Translations under genes and position numbers: made by a program
Origin: Frondihabitans sp. PAMC 28766
Lineage (GTDB): Bacteria > Actinomycetota > Actinomycetes > Actinomycetales > Microbacteriaceae
Assembly: GCF_001577365.1 (NCBI RefSeq)
Contig: NZ_CP014513.1
Location: 496,001 to 560,000 of the forward strand
Reading direction: 5' to 3'
DNA: 64,000 nt
Shown here: positions 8,765 to 16,775 of the stretch, in pieces
Numbering within the stretch: position 1 is the first letter of the stretch
How the letters are laid out: each line of letters starts with the position of its first letter
The notes under the pieces: model-generated
The model's database searches: none
Seen by the model: the letters and a program-made list of their open reading frames with translations, nothing else
Told to the model about the DNA's origin: nothing

Positions 8765-9852
8765 GCCCGGCATTCATCCCCGCTGCCCGCCCGATGATCG
8801 GCGACGACGAACGACGGGCCGTCGACGCCGTTCTCGCGTCCGGCAGGCTCGCTCAGGGCCCCGAAGTCGCCGCCTTCGAAAGCGAAGTCTCAGCCGCGCT
8901 CTCCGACGGCCGACCATCGGTCGCCGTCAACTCGGGCACCTCCGCACTCCACCTGGGCCTGCTCGCCTGCGGCATCGGCGAGGGTGACGAGGTCATCGTC
9001 CCCTCCTTCACGTTCGCCGCCACAGCGAACGCCGTACGGCTCGTCGGCGCGACACCGGTCTTCGTCGACATCGAGCCCCAGCACTACTGCATCGACCCCT
9101 CCTCGGTCGAGACCGCCGTCACCCCGCGCACGAGGGCGATCATGCCAGTGCACCTCTACGGTCACCCGGCCGACATGACGGCCCTGACCTCGATCGCCGG
9201 TCGGCACGACCTCGCGATCGTCGAAGACGCGGCACAAGCCCACGGGGCGACATGGAACAGCCGTCGCGTCGGCACGTTCGGCGACGTCGGCGCCTTCAGC
9301 TTCTACCCGACCAAGAACATGACGGCGGGCGAGGGCGGCATGATCACCGTGTCTCACGCCGACGGCGAGCGCCACCTGCGACTTCTCCGCAATCAGGGCA
9401 TGGAGACTCGATACGCCAACGAGATCGTCGGTTTCAATGTCCGGATGACCGAGCTCCACGCCGCGATCGGCCGGGTGCAGCTGCAGAAGGTGCACGGGTG
9501 GACGACGAAGCGACGAGCCAACGCCGCGTTCCTCGCCTCCGAGCTCCGAAGCGTCGAAGCGCCCAAGACGGCTGCCGAGGCAGAGCACGTCTGGCACCAG
9601 TTCACCGTCCGCATCCCCGACGACCGCGAAGGCTTCGCTGCCGCCCTCGCACACGAGCACGGTATCGGCTCGGGAGCCTATTACCCCACGCCTGTCCACC
9701 GACTGCCGTCGTTCGCGCTCTCTCTCGACCTGCCGCACACCGAGGCGGCGGCCGCCGAGGTGCTCTCCCTGCCCGTCCACCCCTCTCTGTCCCGCGACGA
9801 CCTCGAGCGGATCGTCACGGCCGTCGAGCATGTGGCCGAGGCCGGCCGATGA
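8761..9852 (+). CDS. DegT/DnrJ/EryC1/StrS aminotransferase (WbpE-like)
   Basis: PLP-dependent sugar aminotransferase (363 aa), predicted to transaminate the 3-keto sugar made by the next gene. Motifs are AVNSGTSALHLGLLA (cofactor phosphate binding), VEDAAQAHGA (ring aspartate) and SFYPTKNMTAGEGGM, with the Schiff-base lysine near residue 184. The start overlaps the acetyltransferase stop (ATGA at 8761) and its own stop overlaps the oxidoreductase start. In the WbpA/B/E/D/I pathway this enzyme uses L-glutamate as donor; that detail is inferred from family knowledge. Confidence 0.9.
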   Translation: MSPAFIPAARPMIGDDERRAVDAVLASGRLAQGPEVAAFESEVSAALSDGRPSVAVNSGTSALHLGLLACGIGEGDEVIVPSFTFAATANAVRLVGATPVFVDIEPQHYCIDPSSVETAVTPRTRAIMPVHLYGHPADMTALTSIAGRHDLAIVEDAAQAHGATWNSRRVGTFGDVGAFSFYPTKNMTAGEGGMITVSHADGERHLRLLRNQGMETRYANEIVGFNVRMTELHAAIGRVQLQKVHGWTTKRRANAAFLASELRSVEAPKTAAEAEHVWHQFTVRIPDDREGFAAALAHEHGIGSGAYYPTPVHRLPSFALSLDLPHTEAAAAEVLSLPVHPSLSRDDLERIVTAVEHVAEAGR

Positions 9853-10874
9853 GCGTCGCGCTTCGGGCCGGGCTGATCGGCGCCGGGATGATGGGCCGTC
9901 ACCACGCGCGCGTCCTCCGGCAGATCGGCGGGGTCGACCTCGTCGGGGTCGCCGACCCGGCCGGCGATCCGCACGGCGTGGCCGGCACCTCCACTTTCCA
10001 CGACAGCCTTCAGGGCCTGATCGACCAGGGCATCGACATGGCAGCGGTGGCGGTGCCGACCGCGTTCCACGAGCAGGTCGGGCTTGCGCTGGCCGAAGCC
10101 GGCATCCACGCACTGATCGAGAAGCCGGTCGCGGGGTCACTCGAAGGCGGTCGCCGACTGGCCGACGCCTTCGAATCGCGAGGGCTCGTCGGTGCGGTGG
10201 GCCACATCGAGCGCTTCAACCCGGCCCTGCAGTCCCTCCGCAGTCGACTGGCGAACGGCGATCTCGGCGACGTCTACCAGGTCGCGACACGTCGGCAAGG
10301 CCCCTTCCCCTCCCGGATCGCCGACGTGGGTGTGGTCAAAGACCTCGCGACCCACGATATCGACCTGACGGCCTGGCTCTGCCAGAGCCAATTCACCAGC
10401 GTCTTCGGTCAGTGCGCGCACAAGAGCGGCCGGCCGCACGAAGACCTCGTCGCCTTCTCCGGCCGTCTCGCCGATGGCACGGTGACGAACCACCTCGTCA
10501 ACTGGCTGTCGCCATTCAAAGAGCGCCAGACGATCGTCACGGGCACGCGCGGCACGTTCGTCGCCGATACCCTGACGGCCGACCTCACGTTCTTCGAGAA
10601 CGCGACGATCGCGACCACATGGGACGCCGTGTCGGCATTCCGCGGCGTCGCCGAGGGCAACGTCACCCGCTTCGCCCTCGAGAAGCGCGAGCCGCTCGTC
10701 CTTGAACACGAAGCCTTCCGCGACGCGATCCTGGGAGGCATCGACCGGACAGTGTCCCTTCGCGACGGTCTTCAGACCCTCCTCGTGGCGGAGGCTGCCA
10801 TCCAGTCGGCCGACACCCATCAGGTCGTCGATCCTCGAACTCTCCTCTCCACCCCGATCGGAGCAACTCCATGA
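9849..10874 (+). CDS. Gfo/Idh/MocA oxidoreductase (WbpB/WlbA-like sugar 3-dehydrogenase)
   Basis: 341-aa NAD(P)-dependent oxidoreductase. N-terminal Rossmann motif GLIGAGMMGRHHARVL, then LIEKPVAGS, which carries the conserved EKP of the family, then GHIERFNPAL and DLATHDIDL, matching the catalytic histidine region. It probably oxidises C3 of UDP-GlcNAc-uronate to give the substrate for the aminotransferase. The ATG at 9849 overlaps the upstream TGA. An open frame continues upstream to 9252 but lies inside the aminotransferase and is not coding. Confidence 0.88.
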   Translation: MSVALRAGLIGAGMMGRHHARVLRQIGGVDLVGVADPAGDPHGVAGTSTFHDSLQGLIDQGIDMAAVAVPTAFHEQVGLALAEAGIHALIEKPVAGSLEGGRRLADAFESRGLVGAVGHIERFNPALQSLRSRLANGDLGDVYQVATRRQGPFPSRIADVGVVKDLATHDIDLTAWLCQSQFTSVFGQCAHKSGRPHEDLVAFSGRLADGTVTNHLVNWLSPFKERQTIVTGTRGTFVADTLTADLTFFENATIATTWDAVSAFRGVAEGNVTRFALEKREPLVLEHEAFRDAILGGIDRTVSLRDGLQTLLVAEAAIQSADTHQVVDPRTLLSTPIGATP

Positions 10875-12163
10875 ACATCACCGTCGTCGGTCTCGGAAAG
10901 ATCGGTCTGCCGCTTGCCGCCCAGTACGCCCTCCGGGGCCACGACGTCACCGGCGTCGACATCTCGTCTCGCGTCGTCGACCTCGTCAACTCCGGCATCG
11001 AGCCCTTCCCCGGCGAGGCCGGCCTGGACGTGGCGCTGCGCGATGTCGTCGCGACCGGCCGACTCAGCGCCACGACTTCCTACGAGACGGCGATCCCCTC
11101 TGCCGACGTCGTCGTGGTCGTCGTCCCTCTCTTCGTCGACGACGAAGCGCGACCCGACTTCGGCTGGATGGACGCGGCGACGCGGTCGATCGGCGAACAC
11201 CTCACCGCGGGCACACTCGTCGCCTACGAGACCACGTTGCCCGTCGGCACGACCCGAAGCCGCTGGAAGCCGCTGCTCGAGCAGGTCAGCGGCTTGGTCG
11301 AGGGACACGACTTCCACGTCGCATTCTCACCCGAGCGTGTCCTGACCGGCCGAGTATTCGCCGACCTGCGTCGCTATCCGAAGCTCGTCGGTGCCCTGTC
11401 CGGCGCGGGCGCCCGAGCGGCCCGCCACTTCTACGAGAGTGTTCTGGAGTTCAACGACCGCCCCGATCTCGTCAGAGCCAACGGGGTCTGGGATCTCGGC
11501 TCGGCCGAGGCGGCAGAGATGGCCAAGCTCGCCGAGACCACCTACCGCGACGTGAACATCGGGCTTGCCAACGAGCTCGCGCGCTTCGCCGAGAAGAGCA
11601 GGATCGATGTCGCGTCCGTCATCGAAGCCTGCAACTCCCAGCCCTACAGCCACATCCACACGCCCGGCATCGCCGTGGGCGGCCACTGCATCCCTGTGTA
11701 CCCGCGGCTCTATCTCTGGAACGACCCCGAGGCGACCATCGTCCGCGCTGCCCGGGCGCGGAACGCGTCGATGCCCGACCATGCCGTAACCCTGCTCGCT
11801 GCGCTCCAGCCCGACATTGCCGGCAAGACCGTGGCGATCCTGGGCGCCGCTTACCGGGGCGGGGTCAAGGAGACCGCCTTCTCGGGCGTGTTCGACACAG
11901 TTCGCGCTGTCGAGGCCCTCGGCGCGGTCCCCCTCGTTCACGATCCCCTCTACGACGACGACGAACTCGCGGCGCTCGGGTTCACTCCGTTTCACCGAGG
12001 CGACGCGGCCGACGCCGCGATCCTGCAGGCCGACCACGTCGACTATCTCGGCTGGAGCGCTACCGATGTCGACGGTCTCGCAACGATCGTCGACGGTCGG
12101 CGCGTGCTGGACCCCGCCGCCTGGGCACCGGCCGCCTATACCGCCATCGGCAGAGGTGCCTGA
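10871..12163 (+). CDS. nucleotide sugar 6-dehydrogenase (UDP-GlcNAc/UDP-ManNAc dehydrogenase family)
   Basis: 430-aa enzyme making two NAD-dependent oxidations of a UDP-hexose C6 to the carboxylate. VVGLGKIGLPLA is the NAD-binding glycine motif at the N-terminus. SPERVLTGRVFADL and the catalytic Cys in GIAVGGHCIPVYP (near residue 272) identify the UDP-Glc/GDP-Man dehydrogenase family. In this operon the expected product is UDP-GlcNAc-uronate (WbpA step). Last gene of the operon; its stop abuts the stop of the convergent clpB with no gap and no obvious terminator. Confidence 0.9.
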   Translation: MNITVVGLGKIGLPLAAQYALRGHDVTGVDISSRVVDLVNSGIEPFPGEAGLDVALRDVVATGRLSATTSYETAIPSADVVVVVVPLFVDDEARPDFGWMDAATRSIGEHLTAGTLVAYETTLPVGTTRSRWKPLLEQVSGLVEGHDFHVAFSPERVLTGRVFADLRRYPKLVGALSGAGARAARHFYESVLEFNDRPDLVRANGVWDLGSAEAAEMAKLAETTYRDVNIGLANELARFAEKSRIDVASVIEACNSQPYSHIHTPGIAVGGHCIPVYPRLYLWNDPEATIVRAARARNASMPDHAVTLLAALQPDIAGKTVAILGAAYRGGVKETAFSGVFDTVRAVEALGAVPLVHDPLYDDDELAALGFTPFHRGDAADAAILQADHVDYLGWSATDVDGLATIVDGRRVLDPAAWAPAAYTAIGRGA

Positions 12164-14347
12164 CTAGCCCTGGCTCAGGTCTTCCGAGAGGTCGACCTCG
12201 GCCTGCTTCGAGACGGCAAGCGACTGCCCGTCGGGCGCCACGTCGACGAGCACGGTGTCGCCGTCAGCGATCGACCCGTCGAGGATGGCGCGTGCCAGGT
12301 TGTCGTCGATCTGTCGCTGCATGAGTCTCCGCAGGGGGCGAGCCCCGTAGATCGGGTCGTAACCGCGCTCGCCGAGCCAGGCCCTCGCATCCGGCGTCAC
12401 CGCCAGTTCGAGCCGTCGGTCAGTGAGCCTGCGAGCAAGCCTGTCGACGTAGAGCGACACGATCTGGCCGAGATCGTCTTGCGACAGGGTCGAGAAGAGC
12501 ACGATGTCATCGAGCCGGTTCAAGAACTCGGGCTTGAACGCCTGGCGCAGCATCGCTTGCACTGCCTCTTCTTTCTGCGGCTGGGTCAGCGACGGGTCGA
12601 CCAAGAACTGGCTGCCGATGTTCGAGGTGAGCACCAGGATCACGTTGCGGAAATCGACGGTGCGTCCCTGGCCGTCGGTCAGGCGCCCGTCGTCGAGCAC
12701 CTGCAGCAGGATGTCGAAGACATCGGGATGCGCCTTCTCGACCTCGTCGAGCAGCACGACACTGTAGGGCCGGCGCCTGACGGCCTCGGTCAGCTGACCG
12801 CCGGCCTCGTAGCCGACATAGCCGGGAGGGGCGCCGACGAGGCGCGACACGGTGTGCGCCTCGCCGTACTCCGACATGTCGATGCGGATCATCGCCTTCT
12901 CGTCGTCGAAGAGGAACTCCGCGAGAGCACGGGCCAGCTCGGTCTTCCCGACGCCGGTCGGGCCCAGGAAGAGGAACGACCCGGTGGGCCGGTCAGGATC
13001 AGAGATGCCCGCGCGGGTGCGTCGAACGGCTTCGCTCACCGCGGTGACGGCTTCGCGCTGACCGATGATCCTCCGCCCGAGCTCGTTCTCGAGGTTGAGG
13101 AGCTTCTCGGTCTCGCCGGCCATGAGCCGGCCGACCGGGATGCCCGTCCAGGCCGCGACGACCTCGGCGATGTCGGCGTCCGTGACAGAATCGTTGACCA
13201 TGCGGTCGCCGGACGACTCGATGCGCTCGGCCTCGGCGAGACTCTTCTCGATCTCGGGGATGGTCTCGTAGTTGATCTTCGACGCGTCTTGGTAGCGGCC
13301 TTCGCGCATGGCGCGGTCGAGGTCGATACGAGCCTCGTTCAGCTTGCCCTTGAGCTCGCCGACACCCTGGAGCGCCGCCTTCTCCGCCTGCCAGCGCCGG
13401 TTGAGGTCGGCATACTCTTGCTGGCGAACAGTCATTTCGGCACGCAGGGCCTCGAGCCGCGCCTGCGATGCGGGGTCCTTCTCTTTCTTGAGCGCGAGCT
13501 CTTCGACCTGCATGCGCGCAAGCGAGCGGTAGAGCTCGTCGAGCTCGATCGGCGACGAGTCGATCTCCATCTTGAGCCGACTGCCGGCCTCGTCGATGAG
13601 GTCTATCGCCTTGTCGGGCAGTTGACGTGCGGGGATGTACCGATTGCTGAGGGATGCCGCGGCGACGAGTGCCGAGTCGGCGATCGTGACACCGTGGTGT
13701 GCCTCATAGCGCTCTTTCAGACCGCGCAGAATCGCGATCGTGTCTTCGACGCTCGGCTCGCCCACGTAGACCTGCTGGAATCGCCGCTCGAGGGCTGCGT
13801 CTTTTTCGATGTACTGGCGGTATTCGTCGAGGGTGGTCGCGCCGATCAGGCGGAGCTCACCTCGGGCGAGCATCGGTTTGAGCATGTTGGCGGCCGCAAC
13901 CGACCCCTCGCCCCCGCCCGCGCCCATGAGGGTGTGGAGCTCGTCGATGAAGGTGATCACCTGGCCGTCCGACTCGGTGATCTCTTTGAGGACGGCCTTG
14001 AGCCGCTCCTCGAACTGCCCGCGGTACATCGCGCCGGCGACGAGCGCCGACATGTCGAGGCTGATCAGACGCTTGCCTTTGAGCGAGTCGGCGACGTCGC
14101 CCGCCACGATGCGCTGAGCGAGCCCCTCGACGACCGCGGTCTTGCCGACACCCGGCTCACCGATGAGCACCGGATTGTTCTTCGTGCGGCGCGTCAGCAC
14201 CTGACTGACCCGCCGAATCTCGGTATCCCGCCCGATCACGGGGTCGAGCTTGCCACTGGCGGCGATCGCCGTCAGGTCGACGCCGTATTGCTCGAGAGCG
14301 CTCTTCTGCTTCTCGTCGGAGGCCGGCGCGCCCTGCATGTTGGCCAT
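12164..14347 (-). CDS. clpB: ATP-dependent disaggregase ClpB, natural form lacking the N-terminal domain
   Basis: Hexameric AAA+ chaperone that works with DnaK to resolubilise aggregates. Two nucleotide-binding domains are present: Walker [11 protein letters not shown] (near residue 66) with [10 protein letters not shown], and [10 protein letters not shown] (near 464) with LLDEVEKAH. The middle coiled-coil domain lies at about 275-400. At 727 aa it is about 140 residues shorter than E. coli ClpB: the Clp_N domain is absent and the protein starts just before D1. No in-frame extension precedes the ATG. A perfect HspR box (14365-14385) lies 18 nt upstream. Confidence 0.95.
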   Translation of the reverse strand: MANMQGAPASDEKQKSALEQYGVDLTAIAASGKLDPVIGRDTEIRRVSQVLTRRTKNNPVLIGEPGVGKTAVVEGLAQRIVAGDVADSLKGKRLISLDMSALVAGAMYRGQFEERLKAVLKEITESDGQVITFIDELHTLMGAGGGEGSVAAANMLKPMLARGELRLIGATTLDEYRQYIEKDAALERRFQQVYVGEPSVEDTIAILRGLKERYEAHHGVTIADSALVAAASLSNRYIPARQLPDKAIDLIDEAGSRLKMEIDSSPIELDELYRSLARMQVEELALKKEKDPASQARLEALRAEMTVRQQEYADLNRRWQAEKAALQGVGELKGKLNEARIDLDRAMREGRYQDASKINYETIPEIEKSLAEAERIESSGDRMVNDSVTDADIAEVVAAWTGIPVGRLMAGETEKLLNLENELGRRIIGQREAVTAVSEAVRRTRAGISDPDRPTGSFLFLGPTGVGKTELARALAEFLFDDEKAMIRIDMSEYGEAHTVSRLVGAPPGYVGYEAGGQLTEAVRRRPYSVVLLDEVEKAHPDVFDILLQVLDDGRLTDGQGRTVDFRNVILVLTSNIGSQFLVDPSLTQPQKEEAVQAMLRQAFKPEFLNRLDDIVLFSTLSQDDLGQIVSLYVDRLARRLTDRRLELAVTPDARAWLGERGYDPIYGARPLRRLMQRQIDDNLARAILDGSIADGDTVLVDVAPDGQSLAVSKQAEVDLSEDLSQG

Positions 14348-14364
14348 TGAGGTCCTTTCACAAA

Positions 14365-14385
14365 CTTGAGTTGATCCGACTCAAG
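14365..14385. promoter_or_regulatory. HspR operator (HAIR), perfect match, at clpB
   Basis: CTTGAGT-N7-ACTCAAG, the consensus HspR-associated inverted repeat, 18-38 nt upstream of clpB. hspR itself is encoded at 28318-28728. It predicts HspR repression of clpB and heat-shock release. The same intergenic region also carries the start of the divergent secreted-protein gene. Confidence 0.92.
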
Positions 14386-14507
14386 TTTACCTCCATCGGG
14401 AGTGAAGAGCCAGACATGAGCGTCAAACGGTTTTGAAATGTGGCATTTTTAATGCGGTGTCCAACAGACCGTACTGCTCACCCCCGACGTTCTTCGGAGT
14501 TCGACCC

Positions 14508-14884
14508 ATGACCCCCATACCGCTACGACCACTTCTCGCCGCCGCAGCCACTGCCCTGATCATCCTGCTCGGCGGCGGCCGAACCGACGCTGCCGCTCTT
14601 GCCTCGGCGTCTCCAGTGGCCACGACGCCGCCGTCGAATGTCCGCGCGACCACATCCGGCACCACCACGACCTTCAGCGCAACGGCCACGCCCGGCTCGA
14701 CGCTCACGCTCTGGAACTTCAAGGGCACCCGTCTCGCCAGCGGGATCCGGGTGAGCCCCGAGGGGGCGTGGGAAGGGACACGAAGCAACATGCGCACGTC
14801 GGTCTGGAAGCTCTTATTCATCCAGAACGAGGGGAAGTCGACGAGCACTCCGTGACGCTCGGCGACTTCGCACCGAAAAACTGA
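14508..14884 (+). pseudogene. short secreted single-repeat protein, frame broken near its end (likely sequencing error)
   Basis: Smallest member of a four-gene paralogous family. A signal peptide (about residues 1-34) is followed by one ~90-residue unit with the family signature SNMRTSVWKLLFIQN. The start at 14508 has GGAG 8 nt upstream. The frame as given stops at 14855, but the -1 frame continues as DEHSVTLGDFAPKN and stops at 14884, which matches the C-termini of the paralogs. One extra G in the G4 run at 14831-14834 would restore it. I therefore read this as one intact gene of about 125 codons with a sequencing under-call. Function unknown; probably cell surface. Confidence 0.65.
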
Positions 14885-14947
14885 TCCCCACCGACCACGA
14901 GCAATGTGCGTCTGGCAAAGCAACCCACCGACATGTACTGTTCATCT

Positions 14948-14963
14948 GTAACGTTTCACATAA
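14948..14963 (+). promoter_or_regulatory. AT-rich motif shared by two surface-repeat genes
   Basis: GTAACGTTTCACATAA, 18 nt before the 14982 start. A similar 16-mer (GTTACATTTCACGTAC, 19864-19879) precedes the paralog at 19910. Twelve of sixteen positions agree. It could be a promoter or operator shared within the family; function is speculative. Confidence 0.35.
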
Positions 14964-14981
14964 TCAATCCAGGTAGGTTTC

Positions 14982-16594
14982 ATGCGTAAACATCTCTCCA
15001 CCCTGACTGCAGTTGCCGTCACGGCCACCATCGCCTCACTGGCGGTATCCGCGCCCGCAGGCGCCGTCACAGATCCGGCCCCTCGCGCAGCCGACACACA
15101 GAGCTTCGACGTCGCGCCGGGTAGAAGCAATATCGTCCCGTTCGTCTTCTCCTTCAGCACACCGGTCGGCAACGTCGACACTGTCGCGACGATGAACGCA
15201 CCCCTCGGGACGACATTCGGCACCTTGGACTCCCTCACGACCTCGCTGTGGACATACAAGGCCGGAACCGACCCCTATGCAGTCGGAAACTGGTCCCAGT
15301 TGCCCGCCACCTATCATCAGGTGAAAGACTGCGTGCGCCTCGATTCGAACACCAGGTTGCAGTGCCGGCTCACGACGACGAACGGTGGTCAGCTCACTCC
15401 CGGTTCCCTCGGATTCATGGCTCGCATCGACGTCCCCTCGGCGTATTCCACCGATGTCGTCGATGCCTCCGGTTCGTTCACCGATTCCCGCTTGGGCCCG
15501 ATCGACACGTCGATCAAGTCGACCGGCGCACCCCTGACAGCCGCCGTGTCGTTCGACGCCGACGTGACTCGTCCCGCAACGATTTCAGGCACGGGTGTCG
15601 ACGGTGGCAGCATCGTCGTGAGAGCCGCTGGCGCGAACGTCGCCGGGCCGATCGAGGTCACTGGCGGCAAGTGGTCCCTTGCGCTGCCGACGAGCATCGG
15701 CTCAGGATCACACGACCTCGTGGTCGAGCAGACCGTCGGTGCGGAGACCACGACCGTGACGACGACCGTCGACTTCGGTGCGCCCGTCAAGATCACTGCG
15801 CCGACCGAGACGGACATCCAGTCTTCCACTCTGCGAATCGCGGGCACTGGTGCCAACAAGGCAGCGGTCGTGATTCGCGAAGGGTCGACCCCGCTCTTCC
15901 AGGGCACGGTCGTCGGCGCATCCTGGGGCACCAACCTCGCCGGAATCGCCGTCGGCACACACACTTACACCGTCGAGCAGACGGCACCCGGTGGCGTGAA
16001 GACGGAAGATCATGTCACGGTGAAGCGGACCTCGGCCGTCACCGTGACCTCGCCCGCCGACCCCAAACTCGGTTACATCGCCAACGCGCCGTTCACCTTC
16101 CGCGGCACAGGAACCCCGGGTCACGTCATCACGATTCAAAACATCCAGGGGACCGTCTTGGCAAACAACGTCGTCGTCCAGTCGAACGGCGAGTGGGAGT
16201 GGCTGCGACCGAACATGCGCACGTCGGTCTACAACCTGGACTTCATCCAAGATAAGGGCACGGCCAACACCCAGACGGCTTCGATCCGCGGCTTCGGGCC
16301 GAATGCGACGCCCTCCCCCGTCATCACGGTGACCAACCCGGCTGATCCTTCTGTCGGCTACGTGGCGAACACCTCCTTCACCTTCCGAGGCAAAGCCCCC
16401 CGAGTTCGACGATCACGATCGAGAACAGCCAGGGCACCGTCGTAGCGAAGGACATCGCAGTCAGCACCACCGGCGACTGGTCATGGACCCGCGCCAACAT
16501 GGGCACGAGCATCTGGAAATTGACCTTCGTGCAAGATAAGAACGGCGCTGACGAGCACCGCGTGACTCTCGGCGATTTCGCACCCAGGCCCTAG
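14982..16594 (+). pseudogene. secreted repeat protein, frame broken in a C6 tract (likely sequencing error)
   Basis: Signal peptide (about residues 1-28, ending SAPAGA), a unique domain to about residue 180, Ig-like segments to about 350 (each with GTGA/V and W-S/G-L cores), then two copies of the family unit from about 353 and 450. The frame as given ends at 16445 with an Arg-rich junk tail. Adding one C to the C6 tract (16396-16401) restores SSTITIENSQGT, TRANMGTSIWKLTF and GDFAPRP, ending at 16594. That gives a ~537-aa exported protein without an LPXTG anchor. A real -1 slip on the C tract is the less likely alternative. Confidence 0.75.
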
Positions 16595-16632
16595 CCTCCC
16601 GAAGGCCGCGCTGAGCCGACAAGCCGCACGAA

Positions 16633-16668
16633 AAGAACGCCAGCCACTGCTGAGTGGCTGGCGTTCTT
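16633..16668 (+). terminator. hairpin terminator after the second surface-repeat gene
   Basis: Perfect 16-bp stem (16633-16648 with 16653-16668, loop GCTG), 38 nt after the restored stop codon. The 3' side ends in TTCTT but there is no long T tract. Confidence 0.8.
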
Positions 16669-16696
16669 GCGCGCCGAAAATGCTTTTCTTGTTGAA

Positions 16697-16724
16697 TTGA
16701 TATTTCAATGCTAATATTTATAAA
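16697..16724 (+). promoter_or_regulatory. predicted promoter of the largest surface-repeat gene
   Basis: TTGATA (16697-16702), 16-nt spacer, TATAAA (16719-16724), in a strongly AT-rich island within otherwise GC-rich DNA, 52 nt before the ATG. Nearby ATTGA-TATT-TCAAT forms a small inverted repeat that could be an operator. Confidence 0.6.
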
Positions 16725-16775
16725 TCCATTCTCTTCGCTCGTGTTTGAGCCGACCAGAAAGACAAAAAACCCTCC

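Noticed and set aside
12479..14350. A 623-codon open frame on the plus strand
   Set aside because: Exact antisense of clpB; composition typical of a shadow frame.
16396..16401. Programmed -1 frameshifting or phase variation at the C6 tract
   Set aside because: The slip geometry would work (CCC to CCC), but seven other genes show the same one-base loss at different runs, several too short for slippage. Sequencing error explains all of them together.
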